Below are positions 1 to 6,093 of a DNA stretch of 6,093 nt, one piece after another (position 1 is the first letter of the stretch; each line of letters begins with the position of its first letter). Both the position numbers and the translations under genes were made by a program. Source of the stretch: Clostridia bacterium. Lineage in GTDB: Bacteria > Bacillota_A > Clostridia > Christensenellales > Borkfalkiaceae. The DNA lies in contig JAFQBR010000331.1 of the NCBI GenBank assembly GCA_017399665.1, forward strand, positions 1-6,093, read 5' to 3'. Below the pieces are notes generated by a model that was not told the DNA's origin, searched no databases, and worked only from the letters and a program-made list of their open reading frames with translations.

Positions 1-2987
1 AAAGCGTGATGGAAACGGCACATACCACCACAACAAGCTATGATGGTACTAGAAGTTTATTTAAGTATACCGACTGTTCTAACGGAAAAACAGCTAATAT
101 TAGCTGTTTCTATACAGGCAAAACTTTATCTAGCACGTGGGATAGCGGTGCTACTTGGAACAGAGAACACAGTTGGCCAAAGAGCAAAACTTCAGACAAA
201 GAGGGTAAGAGCCCACCAATGGCGGACATTATGATGCTTCGTCCCACAGCTTCAAACGTAAACAGTAGTCGCGGAAACAAGGCTTATGGCGAAAGTAGCG
301 GTTATTACGATCCACTAGATGAAGCTATGGTTACTGACGTAAACGTTCGTGGCGACGCGGCAAGAATCGTGCTTTACGTTTATACTCGTTGGGATGTTAA
401 TCAATACGCTTTAGACCTTTGGGGAACAGATGGCGTTTTTGAAAACCGTGATATTTTGCTTAAATGGATGCAAGAAGACCCTGTTGATACATGGGAAATG
501 GGTAGAAACGATGCAGTTCAATCTATAACCGGAACAAGAAATATTTTCGTTGACTATCCCGAATATGCTTTCTTATTATTCGGTAAAGAAATTCCTGCTG
601 GTATGCAAACACCTTCTGGCGGTGCAAACGCAACACCTTGCGAACACGAAAACGTTGTAAACGTTGCAGCAAAAGAACCTACTTGTACGGAAGCTGGTAA
701 TACAGCTGGCGCTAAATGTGCTGATTGTGGTGCGTTTGTAAATAGCACAACAACAATTCCTGCACTTGGTCACTCTTATGATGACGGCGTTATCACAACC
801 GAACCTCAATGCGCAAAGGCAGGCGTAAAGACCTTTACTTGCGAAAACTGTGGCGATACTAAAACGGAAGCTGTTAAGGCTTTAGGTCACAGCTTTGCAA
901 ATGGCGCTTGTACAGTTTGCGGTGCAGAAGAAGGTACTTTAGGGGAAGAAGGCGTAGTATTTGAATTTGGTAATAACGGTTCAGCTGCTCACAATGACGG
1001 AAGCAGTGCAACAACTTATACCGAAACTGTTGGAGATTTTACTTTATCAATTACCAATGGTTCAAAAGTTTATAAAAGCGCGTTTGACGCGAAGGGTAAT
1101 TCTTGTTTAAAACTTGGTACGGGTGACGTTGTTGGGTCATTTACATTTACCGTTCCAGATGAAGTTCAAAGCGTTGTTATTAAGGTTGCACAATACAAGG
1201 CAAACACAACTAAAATAACTGTTAATGGAGTAAATTATACCATTACAACTGCTTCAAATAACGGCGAATATACCGATATTACGGTTGACACCTCTGCAAC
1301 AAAAACGGTAAATTTTGCAACCGCTTCAGGCGGTAAGAGATGTATGATTAACTCTATTACTTACTATGCAACTTCTGTTGGTGGCGGTGATACACCTAGC
1401 GGTGGTGATACGCCTAGCGGTGGCGAAACACCTACTGATCCTGAAATTGCAGAGCTTTTAGCGAAAGATACGTTAACTATTGCAGAAGCTATAAAGGTTG
1501 CAGGTAGCCTAGCAGCAGACGCTAGCACGCAAAAGAAATATTACGTAACAGGCGTTGTTAGCGTTATTACAAACGAAACGTACGGCAATATGAAGATTAC
1601 TGACGATGCAGGCGCAACAATTACTATTTACGGAACGTATAGTGCAGACGGTAGCGTTCGCTATGATGCAATGGACGTTAAGCCTGTTGTAGGCGATACA
1701 GTTAAGCTATACGGCGTAATTATGAATTACGGCGGAACAACCCCTGAATTCGTTGATGCTTGGATTGTTGAACATACACCTGCTCAAGGTGGTGAAACGC
1801 CTACCGATCCTGAAATAGCAGAACTTTTAGCAAAAGATACGTTAACTATTGCAGAAGCAATCAAAGTTGCAGGTAGCCTAGCTGCAGACGTTAAAACGCA
1901 AAAGAAATATTACGTAACGGGCGTTGTTAGCGTTATTACAAACGAAACGTACGGCAATATGAAGATTACTGACGATGCAGGCACAACAATTACTATTTAC
2001 GGAACGTACAGTGCAGACGGTAGCACTCGCTATGATGCAATGGACGTTAAGCCTGTTGTAGGCGACACAGTTAAGCTATACGGCGTAATTATGAATTACG
2101 GCGGAACAACCCCTGAATTCGTTGATGCTTGGCTTGTTGAACATACGCCTGCTCAAGGCGGTGATACACCTAGCGGTGGCGAAACACCCACTGACCCTGA
2201 AATAGCAGAGCTTTTAGCAAAAGATACGTTAACTATTGCAGAAGCTATAAAGGTTGCAGGTAGCCTAGCAGACGGTGGCGAAACAAGTAAAAAATACTAC
2301 GTAACAGGTACTGTTGCAGAAATTTCTTCTGCAGAATTCGGTGATATGTACATTAAGAGCGGTAACGATACGTTATTGGTTTACGGTACTTATAGCGCTG
2401 ACGGAACTGTTGGTTACAAGGATATGCAAACAAAGCCTGTTGCCGGCGATACAGTTAAGTTATACGCTACAATTAAGAACTATCAAGGAACTCCAGAGCT
2501 TTACCACGCTTGGATTGTTGAACATACACCTGCTCAAGGCGGTGAAACACCTTGTGATCACGCTAAAACAGAGGTTATTCCTGCTGTTGAAGCTACTTGT
2601 ACGGAAGCTGGTTTAACTGAGGGCTTAAAGTGTGCGGATTGCGGACATGTTATAACTGCTCAACAGACCGTTCAAGCGTTAGGTCACAGCTTTGAAGATG
2701 GTGCTTGTACCGTTTGCGGTGCGGAAGATCCTTCTAACAATCCTGGTGGCGAAACACCTTGTGAACACGCTTACGGTGAATGGGTTGTAACTAAGGAAGC
2801 AACTACCGTTGCAGAAGGCGAAAAGACCAGAACTTGCAGTAAGTGCGGTGAAACAGAAAGTCAATCAATACCCAAAGTGTTAGCCAACAACAAGGTTAGC
2901 TGTAATGCAAGCGTTGACTTTGGTTCTTTCGGTTTAATTGCTATGGTAATAGCTGGCGTAATCGTAGATAGAAAACGCAGAAAATAA
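1..2987 (+). CDS. Multidomain extracellular endonuclease I, membrane-anchored (5' truncated)
   Basis: This is probably a secreted, metal-dependent, non-specific DNase/RNase that degrades extracellular nucleic acid at the cell surface. Residues are counted from the GTG at base 6. Residues 1-194 are an endonuclease I domain: NREHSWPKS (51-59) carries the expected Glu54 and general-base His55, Asn91 in SSRGNKAYG fits the second metal ligand, and RNDAVQSITGTRNIFVDYPE (167-186) matches the family's C-terminal block. Then follow a Cys/His module (212-305), a beta-sandwich-like module (about 317-456), a GGDTPSGG linker, three OB-fold-like repeats (about 480-842), further Cys/His modules (850-904, 919-947), and a hydrophobic helix (about 972-987) ending DRKRRK. 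The reading frame is open to the left edge and the first part of the nuclease fold is missing, so the true start and signal peptide lie upstream; the GTG at 6 is not a credible start. It ends with tandem TAA TAA and its own terminator. The nuclease family call is firm; substrate preference and the roles of the accessory domains are inferred. Confidence 0.9.
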   Translation, partial: SVMETAHTTTTSYDGTRSLFKYTDCSNGKTANISCFYTGKTLSSTWDSGATWNREHSWPKSKTSDKEGKSPPMADIMMLRPTASNVNSSRGNKAYGESSGYYDPLDEAMVTDVNVRGDAARIVLYVYTRWDVNQYALDLWGTDGVFENRDILLKWMQEDPVDTWEMGRNDAVQSITGTRNIFVDYPEYAFLLFGKEIPAGMQTPSGGANATPCEHENVVNVAAKEPTCTEAGNTAGAKCADCGAFVNSTTTIPALGHSYDDGVITTEPQCAKAGVKTFTCENCGDTKTEAVKALGHSFANGACTVCGAEEGTLGEEGVVFEFGNNGSAAHNDGSSATTYTETVGDFTLSITNGSKVYKSAFDAKGNSCLKLGTGDVVGSFTFTVPDEVQSVVIKVAQYKANTTKITVNGVNYTITTASNNGEYTDITVDTSATKTVNFATASGGKRCMINSITYYATSVGGGDTPSGGDTPSGGETPTDPEIAELLAKDTLTIAEAIKVAGSLAADASTQKKYYVTGVVSVITNETYGNMKITDDAGATITIYGTYSADGSVRYDAMDVKPVVGDTVKLYGVIMNYGGTTPEFVDAWIVEHTPAQGGETPTDPEIAELLAKDTLTIAEAIKVAGSLAADVKTQKKYYVTGVVSVITNETYGNMKITDDAGTTITIYGTYSADGSTRYDAMDVKPVVGDTVKLYGVIMNYGGTTPEFVDAWLVEHTPAQGGDTPSGGETPTDPEIAELLAKDTLTIAEAIKVAGSLADGGETSKKYYVTGTVAEISSAEFGDMYIKSGNDTLLVYGTYSADGTVGYKDMQTKPVAGDTVKLYATIKNYQGTPELYHAWIVEHTPAQGGETPCDHAKTEVIPAVEATCTEAGLTEGLKCADCGHVITAQQTVQALGHSFEDGACTVCGAEDPSNNPGGETPCEHAYGEWVVTKEATTVAEGEKTRTCSKCGETESQSIPKVLANNKVSCNASVDFGSFGLIAMVIAGVIVDRKRRK
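639..923 (+). repeat. N-terminal Cys/His zinc-ribbon-like module of the nuclease
   Basis: This encodes residues 212-306 of the nuclease. Two related units can be seen. The first has CEH (212-214), Cys227 in TCTEAG, CADC (238-241) and LGH (254-256). The second has Cys269, CENC (279-282), LGH (293-295) and CTVC (302-305). The spacing resembles short CxxC/CxH repeats common in large surface proteins of clostridia. The paired CxxC and His residues could bind zinc or form disulfides; which one applies cannot be told from sequence. The module separates the catalytic domain from the beta-sandwich region and recurs near the C-terminus. Confidence 0.7.
954..1373 (+). other. Beta-sandwich-like accessory domain of the nuclease
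   Basis: Residues 317-456 start VVFEFGNNGSAAHNDGSS and end at MINSITYYATS, and are rich in Thr, Asn, Gly and short alternating hydrophobic stretches. This pattern suggests a jelly-roll or lectin-like beta sandwich, as often attached to secreted nucleases and glycosidases. I do not recognise a specific named family. A binding role for carbohydrate or cell surface is a guess from position and composition. A Gly/Thr/Pro/Ser linker (about 459-479) follows directly. Confidence 0.5.
1419..2537 (+). repeat. Three tandem OB-fold-like repeats inside the nuclease
   Basis: Copy 1 spans 1419-1787, copy 2 1788-2174 and copy 3 2175-2537. Each encodes a GGETPTDPEIAELLAKDTL lead-in, a helix TIAEAIKVAGSLA, a strand KKYYVTG, a VVGDTVKLYG strand (VAGDTVKLYA in copy 3) and an AWIVEHTPAQGG exit (AWLVEH in copy 2). 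This fits small OB-fold domains known from extracellular nucleases such as YhcR, where they probably bind nucleic acid. Copies 1 and 2 have an exact 369-base period. They share uninterrupted identical stretches of 63 bases (1551-1613 with 1920-1982) and 66 bases (1698-1763 with 2067-2132), and differ at only five residues over the domain. Copy 3 keeps the lead-in and exit but is clearly diverged in the core, and is preceded by an extra six-residue GGDTPS linker. Recent duplication or gene conversion of copies 1 and 2 is the simplest reading. Confidence 0.85.
2553..2846 (+). repeat. C-terminal Cys/His zinc-ribbon-like modules of the nuclease
   Basis: Residues 850-904 repeat the layout of the N-terminal module: CDH (850-852), Cys865 in TCTEAG, CADC (876-879), LGH (892-894) and CTVC (901-904). 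A shorter, diverged unit follows with CEH (919-921) and CSKC (944-947). The phrase TCTEAG and the block LGHSF..GACTVCGAE are shared with the copy at 639-923, so the two modules are paralogous and bracket the beta-sandwich and OB-fold part of the protein. Their position just before the membrane helix suggests a wall-spanning or stalk role. Confidence 0.7.
2919..2984 (+). other. C-terminal membrane anchor of the nuclease
   Basis: The last residues read SFGLIAMVIAGVIV (974-987) followed by DRKRRK. This is a single hydrophobic helix with a positive cytoplasmic tail, the layout of a C-terminal cell-surface anchor. There is no LPxTG motif before it. A cysteine in VSCNASVDFG (Cys966) sits just upstream of the helix, where a sorting enzyme would act if this is a non-canonical sorting signal. 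Stop-transfer anchoring without cleavage is equally possible. Confidence 0.7.
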
Positions 2988-3007
2988 TAAATAAAAGCAA
3001 TGGCTTT

Positions 3008-3040
3008 AGGGCGTTGAGGCATCTCAACGCCCTTTTGATT
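3008..3040 (+). terminator. Rho-independent terminator after the nuclease gene
   Basis: A perfect 10-bp stem, GGGCGTTGAG (3009-3018) with CTCAACGCCC (3023-3032), closes a GCAT loop. One more A-T pair extends it at 3008/3033. It is followed by TTTTGATTTTG. It lies 20 bases after the stop codon. A small 5-bp hairpin (AAAGC 2994-2998 with GCTTT 3003-3007) sits immediately upstream and probably adds little. Confidence 0.93.
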
Positions 3041-3070
3041 TTGTTAGGTAAATAAAAATATAAAAATCGG

Positions 3071-3099
3071 TTGCAAAGAGCGCTATAAAGTGATAAAAT
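3071..3099 (+). promoter_or_regulatory. Extended -10 sigma-A-type promoter for the lipoprotein gene
   Basis: The -35 box TTGCAA (3071-3076) and the -10 box TAAAAT (3094-3099) are separated by 17 bases, and TGA at 3091-3093 gives an extended -10. The start of transcription would be near 3106, leaving a leader of about 60 bases. It lies downstream of the terminator, so it would drive the lipoprotein gene independently of the nuclease gene. No operator-like inverted repeat or riboswitch fold was seen in 3041-3165. Confidence 0.72.
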
Positions 3100-3151
3100 A
3101 AGTATATAAAAAGATTGAGTACAACATTAACGGGCAAAATTAAGTAAAAAC

Positions 3152-3156
3152 AGGTG
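3152..3156 (+). promoter_or_regulatory. Shine-Dalgarno site of the lipoprotein gene
   Basis: AGGTG lies nine bases before the ATG at 3166 and fixes that start. The spacer contains a run of seven A (3157-3163). Confidence 0.8.
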
Positions 3157-3165
3157 AAAAAAATT

Positions 3166-3240
3166 ATGAAAGGTAAAAAAATAACGCTTTTTTTAATATG
3201 TAGCTTAATTATTTGTTTTTGTACAGGACTTATTGCCTGT
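3166..3240 (+). other. SPII lipoprotein signal peptide
   Basis: Residues 1-25 have a short basic N-region (K2, K4, K5), a hydrophobic core from about residue 6 to 23, and Leu-Ile-Ala-Cys at 22-25 followed by Gly-Gly. This meets the lipobox rule and predicts signal peptidase II cleavage before Cys25. Three further cysteines (12, 17, 19) lie in the core and would be removed with the signal peptide. Confidence 0.9.
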
Positions 3241-6093
3241 GGTGGTCTTCATAATCTGGATAGCTCAAGTGAAAGTTCGTTTATTGACCCAGATGACCCC
3301 AATATTGATCCGCTTATTCCTAACGCATACATATTAACAAACAGGGCTATTTACGAAACTGAGCCGTTACCCGTAAGGGCTAACGTGCCCGGTATTTTTT
3401 ATCACGGCAAGGCTATGCTTGGCGAGATAACGGAAGATAGTTTAAATACTTTAGTTAATATCAACGCGCCAATCGACCTTAGCGGAAGGTCGGACATTAT
3501 TGACTGCGCGTTAACATTTGTTCCAAACGAAGAGTATTGTTTAAAAAACGATATGAAATTTTCGCCGGGGGACAAGGTTAACTGCAATGTTAAAATTAAG
3601 GCGGTTGCATATATTGCAAACAACAAAGAGGTTAAATATTCTTCTATTCAAAAGGCAATCAGCGACTGTAATAGATTCTCAGCCACAACGGACGTAGTTG
3701 TGATTACAGGAACTAATATGAAGGTTACAAGAGATATTATTGTTCCTGCAGGCGTTAATTTGGTCTTTCCATTTTACGATTCTTTATATACCTCTCAATT
3801 TGAAGGTTTATATACACCCTCAACAACTCCTTATATTGCTTGTTCTTATGGGGCGGGATATATGTATACGGTTGGTAGAGAGGAAAAAGAAACAAAGACT
3901 GTTGCCGTTGAACAGCTACATGCAAAAACAGATAAAGGCGGTAATCTTTACGATTATACGGACGGAACGGCAGAAAAGGTTGCAAAATATAGAAAAATAC
4001 TTATAACAATGACTAACGGCGCCGATATAACCGTTGCTCAAAAGGGTATTCTCTCGCTTGGCGGTGAATACGGTGTAAATTCTATGAAGGGCCGCTACAC
4101 TCAAATTAATTTAGATGAGGAGTCTTCTATAAACGTTGAGGGTAGCTTTTACTGCGAGGGATTTGTTAAAGAAATTAACGGTAAAAAGGGCGATCAAGAG
4201 GAAAATAGCACAAATTATAACAATGATTTTGATAGCGGAAGGTTAATTCATATAACTTCTACCGGGTTTTTACAAACGGGGCTTGCCATATACGATATGA
4301 AGTCCGGCGGTACTTTAACCAGTCTTTTAGAAAATGGCGTGTTTGCAATAAATAAGTTTGACTTTCCGTATATGCAGACTTACGTTCAAATTGATCACGG
4401 CGGTAAATTTTATGCCTTTTCGCATGCAAACGTCGTGCTTGGCGGAATTGAACAACAGGTAAACAAGCTAGCGCCCATTTTAGAGCCTGCAAATTCGGGT
4501 ATAACGGCAGTATTTTATTCAAAAAAAGGAAACGCATCCTTTGAATATTGCCCCAAAAACTCGGAGTATACCTCTGCAACGGCAAAAACCAGGGTGTTTT
4601 TAAATGGGGAACTTTCTCTTGGTAGTATGACGTTAAAGATTGCCACTCATACCATTACGACGGTAGATAAATTTACACCCATTTCAAATAAGTTTGCAAT
4701 TTTTATAAATGACGGCGCGACCTTTACTATGAGCGACAAAATAAAGCTTTTGCCGGGCGCGTTGTTGCAAATCAACAAAGGTGGCAAGATTAACGTTAAT
4801 TCTGCGCTTGCGGTATATAAAGCCAGCCACTGTAAATTTATTGAAGGTTACGGCTCTAATCATACAGACGCTCAGTTTATAAATAATGGAAGGGTAACGG
4901 TTGGTTCTTCGGGCAGTATTGGCGGATTTCTTCAAACGACGGCAGTAGACGGTAGTGCTATTTTAGATTTTAGCGCAGTAAAAAACGCATCTTCGTTTAG
5001 CGTAAGCTCTAACGAATGGTCTGAAATACCGCACGTTGTGAACGTCGTATCAGAGGGCTATTTTGAAAATGATGGCGAGCAAGGCGTCGGGCTTTATCAG
5101 TTTATCGAAGGCTCGGTTGTAACTTCTGCAAGTAGCGGAGTTCAAGCTTGGTCAGGTAATAAGGTTTCAACTCAAACGCTAAATCTTTCTTTAGCTGAGG
5201 TTTCTTTTGAAAAAAAAGTGTACGGTTATCAAATTTTTGTTGCAAATAATAAAAACGGCACTAATTCTATAGAGATAACCTCGGGTGAAACGCAGGATAT
5301 TGCATCTTATGCGATACCCAAGCACAACTACGTTCAATTTGTTCCTTCAAGGTGCGCTTCGGTCACTATAAACGGCGAACAGTTAAATTCTAACACTTGG
5401 TATTACGTAGATGCGGATATAGAGGTCGTTATAACGCCAAATAAGGGTATTCCTATTTATTTATATACCGATGCTTTGTCAGGCAATGCTTCTACGATAT
5501 ATACGGTTACAGAGTCTTCAGAAGAAAATGGAACGTTTTATCAAATATTCAAAGATAGTATTGGTGGAAAGGCCTCGAAAGAAACTATATTAGTAGTTGA
5601 AAATTATTATTTTAAAATAAAATATCAGTCGAACGGTGCAACTCAAGGTACAACGGTGGTAGATAAAGGAATTGTTGAGCTTGGCCCGACTGACGTTGGG
5701 GCAGAGGTTGGCAATCCAACAAAAGCGTACAAAGCAACCGATTCGTATACCTTTTATTACAGCAGAAAGGATAGCTGTGTGGTAGAAGGTACGCTTGTAA
5801 CGCTTGCAGACGGTACTCAAAAGCCTGTTGAGCAGTTAACTTATGCTGATGAAATACTTGTATTTAACCATGAAACGGGCAAGATTGAAAAGGGTAATAT
5901 TGCAACGCTTGACCACCTTGACCTTGAAAGAGCTTGGTACGACGTAATCAATCTTAAGTTCAGTAATGGCAATATTTTACGCACGGTATGGAATCACGGT
6001 CTGTATAACGTAACCTTGAATAGATACGTATTTATTCACGAGGGTAACTATAAAGATTATATAGGTGATGAGTTCTATTCTGTAAAATACGTA
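3166..6093 (+). CDS. Large surface lipoprotein with beta-rich stalk and C-terminal Hint domain (3' truncated)
   Basis: The frame is open from the ATG at 3166 to the window edge, 976 codons with no stop, so the C-terminus is missing. Residues 1-25 are a lipoprotein signal peptide: a KGKK start, a hydrophobic core, and the lipobox LIAC with Cys25 as the lipidation site. Residues 26-50 form a Ser/Asp-rich linker. About 50-660 is rich in short beta strands, Asn and Gly; motifs such as VVVITGTNMKVTRDIIVPAG, FAIFINDGATFTMSD and FINNGRVTVGSSGSIGG resemble rungs of a beta-solenoid. About 670-865 looks like Ig-like or beta-grasp-like surface repeats (INGEQLNSNTWYYVDADIEV; FKIKYQSNGATQG). From Cys871 a Hint domain begins. 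The protein should be lipid-anchored outside the membrane, with the Hint domain far from the surface. No enzyme active site was seen in the stalk. The start is set by the AGGTG site and signal peptide. The overall function is unknown; self-processing and release of the C-terminal part is inferred from the Hint domain. Confidence 0.88.
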   Translation, partial: MKGKKITLFLICSLIICFCTGLIACGGLHNLDSSSESSFIDPDDPNIDPLIPNAYILTNRAIYETEPLPVRANVPGIFYHGKAMLGEITEDSLNTLVNINAPIDLSGRSDIIDCALTFVPNEEYCLKNDMKFSPGDKVNCNVKIKAVAYIANNKEVKYSSIQKAISDCNRFSATTDVVVITGTNMKVTRDIIVPAGVNLVFPFYDSLYTSQFEGLYTPSTTPYIACSYGAGYMYTVGREEKETKTVAVEQLHAKTDKGGNLYDYTDGTAEKVAKYRKILITMTNGADITVAQKGILSLGGEYGVNSMKGRYTQINLDEESSINVEGSFYCEGFVKEINGKKGDQEENSTNYNNDFDSGRLIHITSTGFLQTGLAIYDMKSGGTLTSLLENGVFAINKFDFPYMQTYVQIDHGGKFYAFSHANVVLGGIEQQVNKLAPILEPANSGITAVFYSKKGNASFEYCPKNSEYTSATAKTRVFLNGELSLGSMTLKIATHTITTVDKFTPISNKFAIFINDGATFTMSDKIKLLPGALLQINKGGKINVNSALAVYKASHCKFIEGYGSNHTDAQFINNGRVTVGSSGSIGGFLQTTAVDGSAILDFSAVKNASSFSVSSNEWSEIPHVVNVVSEGYFENDGEQGVGLYQFIEGSVVTSASSGVQAWSGNKVSTQTLNLSLAEVSFEKKVYGYQIFVANNKNGTNSIEITSGETQDIASYAIPKHNYVQFVPSRCASVTINGEQLNSNTWYYVDADIEVVITPNKGIPIYLYTDALSGNASTIYTVTESSEENGTFYQIFKDSIGGKASKETILVVENYYFKIKYQSNGATQGTTVVDKGIVELGPTDVGAEVGNPTKAYKATDSYTFYYSRKDSCVVEGTLVTLADGTQKPVEQLTYADEILVFNHETGKIEKGNIATLDHLDLERAWYDVINLKFSNGNILRTVWNHGLYNVTLNRYVFIHEGNYKDYIGDEFYSVKYV
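5776..6093 (+). other. Hint (hedgehog/intein) autoprocessing domain, N-terminal part
   Basis: Residues 871-900 match intein/Hint block A: Cys871, then EGTLVTLADGTQKPVEQLTY, then ADEILVFN. The Cys follows SRKDS, giving an S-C junction as the expected acyl-shift site. Residues 926-957 (DVINLKFSNGNILRTVWNHG, then LYNVTLNRYVFI) match the block B region, with His944 in the catalytic-His position. Similar domains, with a CVAxGTxxTLADG start and an INLxFSDG..xxxEHGFW block, occur in large gut clostridial surface proteins; this comparison is from memory. The later blocks with the terminal His-Asn are beyond the window, so it is not known whether this domain splices, only cleaves, or is inactive. Confidence 0.85.

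Noticed and set aside
6..11. GTG/ATG codons at the left edge as the nuclease start
   Set aside because: The frame is open to the edge, only five bases precede the GTG so no ribosome site can be judged, and a signal peptide plus the first part of the endonuclease I fold would be missing.
1380..1440. GGTGATACACCTAGC-type short tandem repeat as a CRISPR or regulatory repeat
   Set aside because: It lies in frame within the nuclease gene and encodes Gly-Gly-Asp/Glu-Thr-Pro linkers; there are no spacers.
2314..2616. 100-codon open frame on the plus strand inside the nuclease gene
   Set aside because: It is a shifted-frame shadow of the OB-fold and Cys/His coding region, with no ribosome site and no recognisable protein features.
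5210..5217. Run of eight A as a programmed frameshift site
   Set aside because: The codon phase is GAA AAA AAA GTG, which does not give the A AAA AAG slippery heptamer in frame, and the original frame continues with sensible protein on to the Hint domain.
3402..5820. Several minus-strand frames of 60-110 codons opposite the lipoprotein gene
   Set aside because: All overlap a continuous 976-codon plus-strand frame with clear signal peptide and Hint domain. Their translations are low-complexity and resemble no family.
5776..6093. A true intein inserted in a host protein
   Set aside because: No essential cytoplasmic host domain (extein) flanks it; the upstream part is an exported lipoprotein stalk. 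A bacterial Hint or intein-like autoprocessing domain fits better, although the downstream side is unseen.

Overview
The window holds two long plus-strand genes for large exported cell-envelope proteins, each cut by one window edge, separated by a 178-base intergenic region with a clear terminator and a good sigma-A-type promoter. The moderately AT-rich DNA, the AGGTG ribosome site, the extended -10 promoter, the SPII lipobox protein and the Firmicutes-style Cys/His and OB-fold repeats suggest an uncultured or gut-associated clostridial member of the Bacillota. This is inference; no phylogenetic marker is present.

Left part (1-2987): the 3' part of a multidomain extracellular nuclease. The order is an endonuclease I (EndA/Vvn-type, beta-beta-alpha metal) catalytic domain, a Cys/His-rich zinc-ribbon-like module, a beta-sandwich-like module, three OB-fold-like repeats joined by Gly/Thr/Pro linkers, two more Cys/His modules, and a C-terminal membrane helix with a basic tail. 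The start and signal peptide lie upstream of the window. The first two OB-fold repeats are almost identical, which points to recent internal duplication.

Middle (2988-3165): a tandem stop codon, a perfect 10-bp terminator hairpin with a T-rich tail, then an extended -10 promoter and a Shine-Dalgarno for the next gene. The two genes therefore look like separate transcription units.

Right part (3166-6093): the first 976 codons of a large lipoprotein with no stop before the edge. It has an SPII signal peptide with LIAC lipobox, an acidic/Ser linker, several hundred residues of Gly/Asn-rich beta structure resembling a beta-solenoid stalk, Ig-like or beta-grasp-like repeats, and from Cys871 the N-terminal half of a Hint (hedgehog/intein) autoprocessing domain. 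The layout is lipid anchor, then long stalk, then Hint domain, then an unseen C-terminus. It suggests a surface protein that cleaves or releases its own C-terminal part. This is the most interesting item in the window.

Both proteins would work outside the cytoplasmic membrane. A joint role is possible but nothing in the sequence demonstrates it.
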